A stretch of 15,792 bases of DNA from the NCBI GenBank assembly GCA_016200745.1, contig JACQEF010000120.1, positions 1 through 15,792 on the forward strand, written 5' to 3'. Every line of letters starts with the position of its first letter. Position 1 is the first letter of the stretch. Positions 14,637-15,792 of this stretch are shown here, one piece after another. The translations under genes were made by a program, and so were the position numbers. The notes under the pieces are model-generated. The model saw only the letters and a list, made by a program, of their open reading frames with translations. It was not told where the DNA came from and did not search any database. This DNA comes from Chloroflexota bacterium. GTDB taxonomy: Bacteria > Chloroflexota > Limnocylindria > Limnocylindrales > CSP1-4.

Positions 14637-15776
14637 ATGCGCTTCGGGCAGTTCGACGACGAGCGACGGGAATATGTCATCACGCGCCCCGACACGCCGC
14701 TGCCGTGGATCAACTACCTGGGCAGCGACGAATACTTCGGGATCATCTCGAACACGGCCGGCGGCTACTCGTTCTACCGCGACGCCCGCTTGCGACGGCT
14801 GACCCGCTACCGCTACAACAATGCGCCGCTCGATCTCGGCGGACGGTACCTGTACCTCCGGGACGACGACAGCGGGCGGTCCTGGAGCCCCACCTGGCAG
14901 CCGACCCTGGGCGATCTCGAGGACTACTCCTGCCGTCACGGCATGGGCTACACGATCATCGCCTCGCGGCACGAGGGGATCCGGGCGGAGATCACCTACT
15001 TCGTGCCACCCGGCCAGACGCTCGAGGTCTGGCGCGCCCGGGTCACCAATGCGCGCCGCGAGCCGGCGCGCCTGTCGCTCTTCGGCACCGTGGAGTTCTG
15101 CCTCTGGGACGCGCAGGACGACGCCACCAACTTCCAGCGCAACTACTCGATCGGCGAGGTCGAGGTCGAGGACGGCGTCATCTACCACACGACCGAGTAC
15201 CGGGAACGGCGCGACCACTTCGCCTACTTCGCCTGCTCCGACCGGTCGGCTGGCTTCGACACCTCGCGCGACGCGTTCCTCGGCCCGTACCGCGGCTGGG
15301 ACCGCCCGATCGCCGTCGAGCGTGGCGCCACATCGGGCTCGATCGCGCACGGCTGGCAGCCGATCGGCGCCCACCAGGTCCGGCTCGAGCTGGCCGCCGG
15401 CGAGAGCCGCGAGATCGATTTCGTGCTTGGCTACGCCGAGAACCCGGCCGACGCCAAGTTCGACCCGCCGGGCTCTGGTGTCGTCGACAAGCGGTCCGTG
15501 CGCCCGGTCATCGCCCGGCATCTCGATCCCGTCGCCATCGACGACGCGTTCGACTGCCTGCGGCGCACGTGGGACGACCTGCTGGGTGCGCTCCAGGTCG
15601 AGACGGGCAACGAGCACCTCGACCGGATGGTCAACGTCTGGAACGCCTACCAGTGCATGGTCACCTTCAACCTGTCGCGCTCGGCATCGCTGTTCGAGTC
15701 CGGGATCGGCCGCGGGATGGGCTTCCGCATGGTAGAGACCGAGCTATTAGCTATCAGCATCCAGGCTGAAAACTGA
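14637..15776 (+). CDS. Cellobiose phosphorylase (GH94), truncated; family match ends at 15728
   Basis: Cellobiose phosphorylase cleaves imported cellobiose with phosphate to glucose 1-phosphate and glucose in the cytosol. The N-terminal beta-sandwich domain is unmistakable: FGQFDDERREYVITRPDTPL, PWINYLGSDEYF, NTAGGYSFYRDARLRRLTRYRYNN, GRYLYLRD, WSPTWQP, YSCRHGMGYT. VEFCLWDAQDDATNFQRN, YHTTEYRERRDHFAYF and NLSRSASLFESGIGRGMGFR follow. Full enzymes have about 800-820 residues. Only 364 match here (to 15728), and the next family residues, DSNQDLLG, are replaced by MVETELLAISIQAEN and a stop. The catalytic (alpha/alpha)6 barrel with the general acid Asp is therefore absent, and the product cannot be active as written. 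ATG 14637 has AGGG 5 nt upstream and sits 7 nt after the permease stop. Confidence 0.92.
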   Translation: MRFGQFDDERREYVITRPDTPLPWINYLGSDEYFGIISNTAGGYSFYRDARLRRLTRYRYNNAPLDLGGRYLYLRDDDSGRSWSPTWQPTLGDLEDYSCRHGMGYTIIASRHEGIRAEITYFVPPGQTLEVWRARVTNARREPARLSLFGTVEFCLWDAQDDATNFQRNYSIGEVEVEDGVIYHTTEYRERRDHFAYFACSDRSAGFDTSRDAFLGPYRGWDRPIAVERGATSGSIAHGWQPIGAHQVRLELAAGESREIDFVLGYAENPADAKFDPPGSGVVDKRSVRPVIARHLDPVAIDDAFDCLRRTWDDLLGALQVETGNEHLDRMVNVWNAYQCMVTFNLSRSASLFESGIGRGMGFRMVETELLAISIQAEN

Positions 15777-15792
15777 CTGCTGATAGCTGAAA
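15729..15792. repeat. Foreign-looking lower-GC tail with inverted repeat at window end
   Basis: From 15729 composition falls to about half GC, and homology to GH94 ends abruptly. AGCTATCAGCA (15749-15759) pairs perfectly with TGCTGATAGCT (15778-15788) around an 18-nt loop, and GCTGAAA occurs twice. It resembles the short GCTGATAGCTGA-type palindromic repeats dispersed in some bacterial genomes (from memory, unverified). A contig-end or chimeric-assembly artefact is equally possible. Confidence 0.6.

Overview
This is a high-GC window (about 70% by eye) of compact bacterial operons with many GTG/TTG starts, ATGA/GTGA-type overlaps and lipoprotein-anchored ABC transport. Gene content and style fit a soil or freshwater Chloroflexota (Limnocylindria/Ellin6529-like) or, less likely, an actinobacterium. 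No rRNA or other phylogenetic marker settles this. I see no phage genes, transposase or CRISPR array.

Region 1 (1-7682, + strand) is a nucleoside uptake and salvage operon. In order it holds the 3' part of a BMP-family (Med/BmpA-like) substrate-binding protein, a strong intercistronic hairpin, a double-domain ABC ATPase, two BPD_transp_2 permeases, an inosine/uridine-type nucleoside hydrolase, a cytochrome P450 and a YccU-type CoA-binding protein. The first genes overlap or nearly touch. The P450 starts 9 nt after the hydrolase stop, so an oxidation step is probably co-expressed with nucleoside import and hydrolysis. That combination is the most unusual gene association in the window.

Region 2 (7683-9797) holds a gene-free convergent spacer with short GC-rich tandem repeats. 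Beyond it, on the - strand, lie gatB (Asp/Glu-tRNA amidotransferase subunit B) and, immediately downstream, a small two-helix membrane protein.

Region 3 (9798-15792, + strand) is a cellobiose-type sugar operon. Two GAGAGCGCTCTC palindromes flank a promoter-like element. They resemble the CebR/CelR operator of cellulolytic actinobacteria. Then come a LacI-family regulator, an extracellular sugar-binding lipoprotein, two MalF/MalG-type permeases and a GH94 cellobiose phosphorylase. The inferred pathway is import of cellobiose or cello-oligosaccharides followed by cytosolic phosphorolysis. No transport ATPase is encoded here, so a shared MsiK-like ATPase elsewhere is expected.

Two genes in region 3 are broken. 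The LacI regulator has lost about 40 codons with a frameshift just after its DPFFP segment, leaving HTH and C-terminal sensor halves in different frames. The GH94 gene stops matching its family inside the conserved GRGMGFR/DSNQD motif at 15728. It runs into a 64-nt, much lower-GC tail with an inverted repeat at the window end. This is either a real repeat insertion or an assembly/contig-end artefact.
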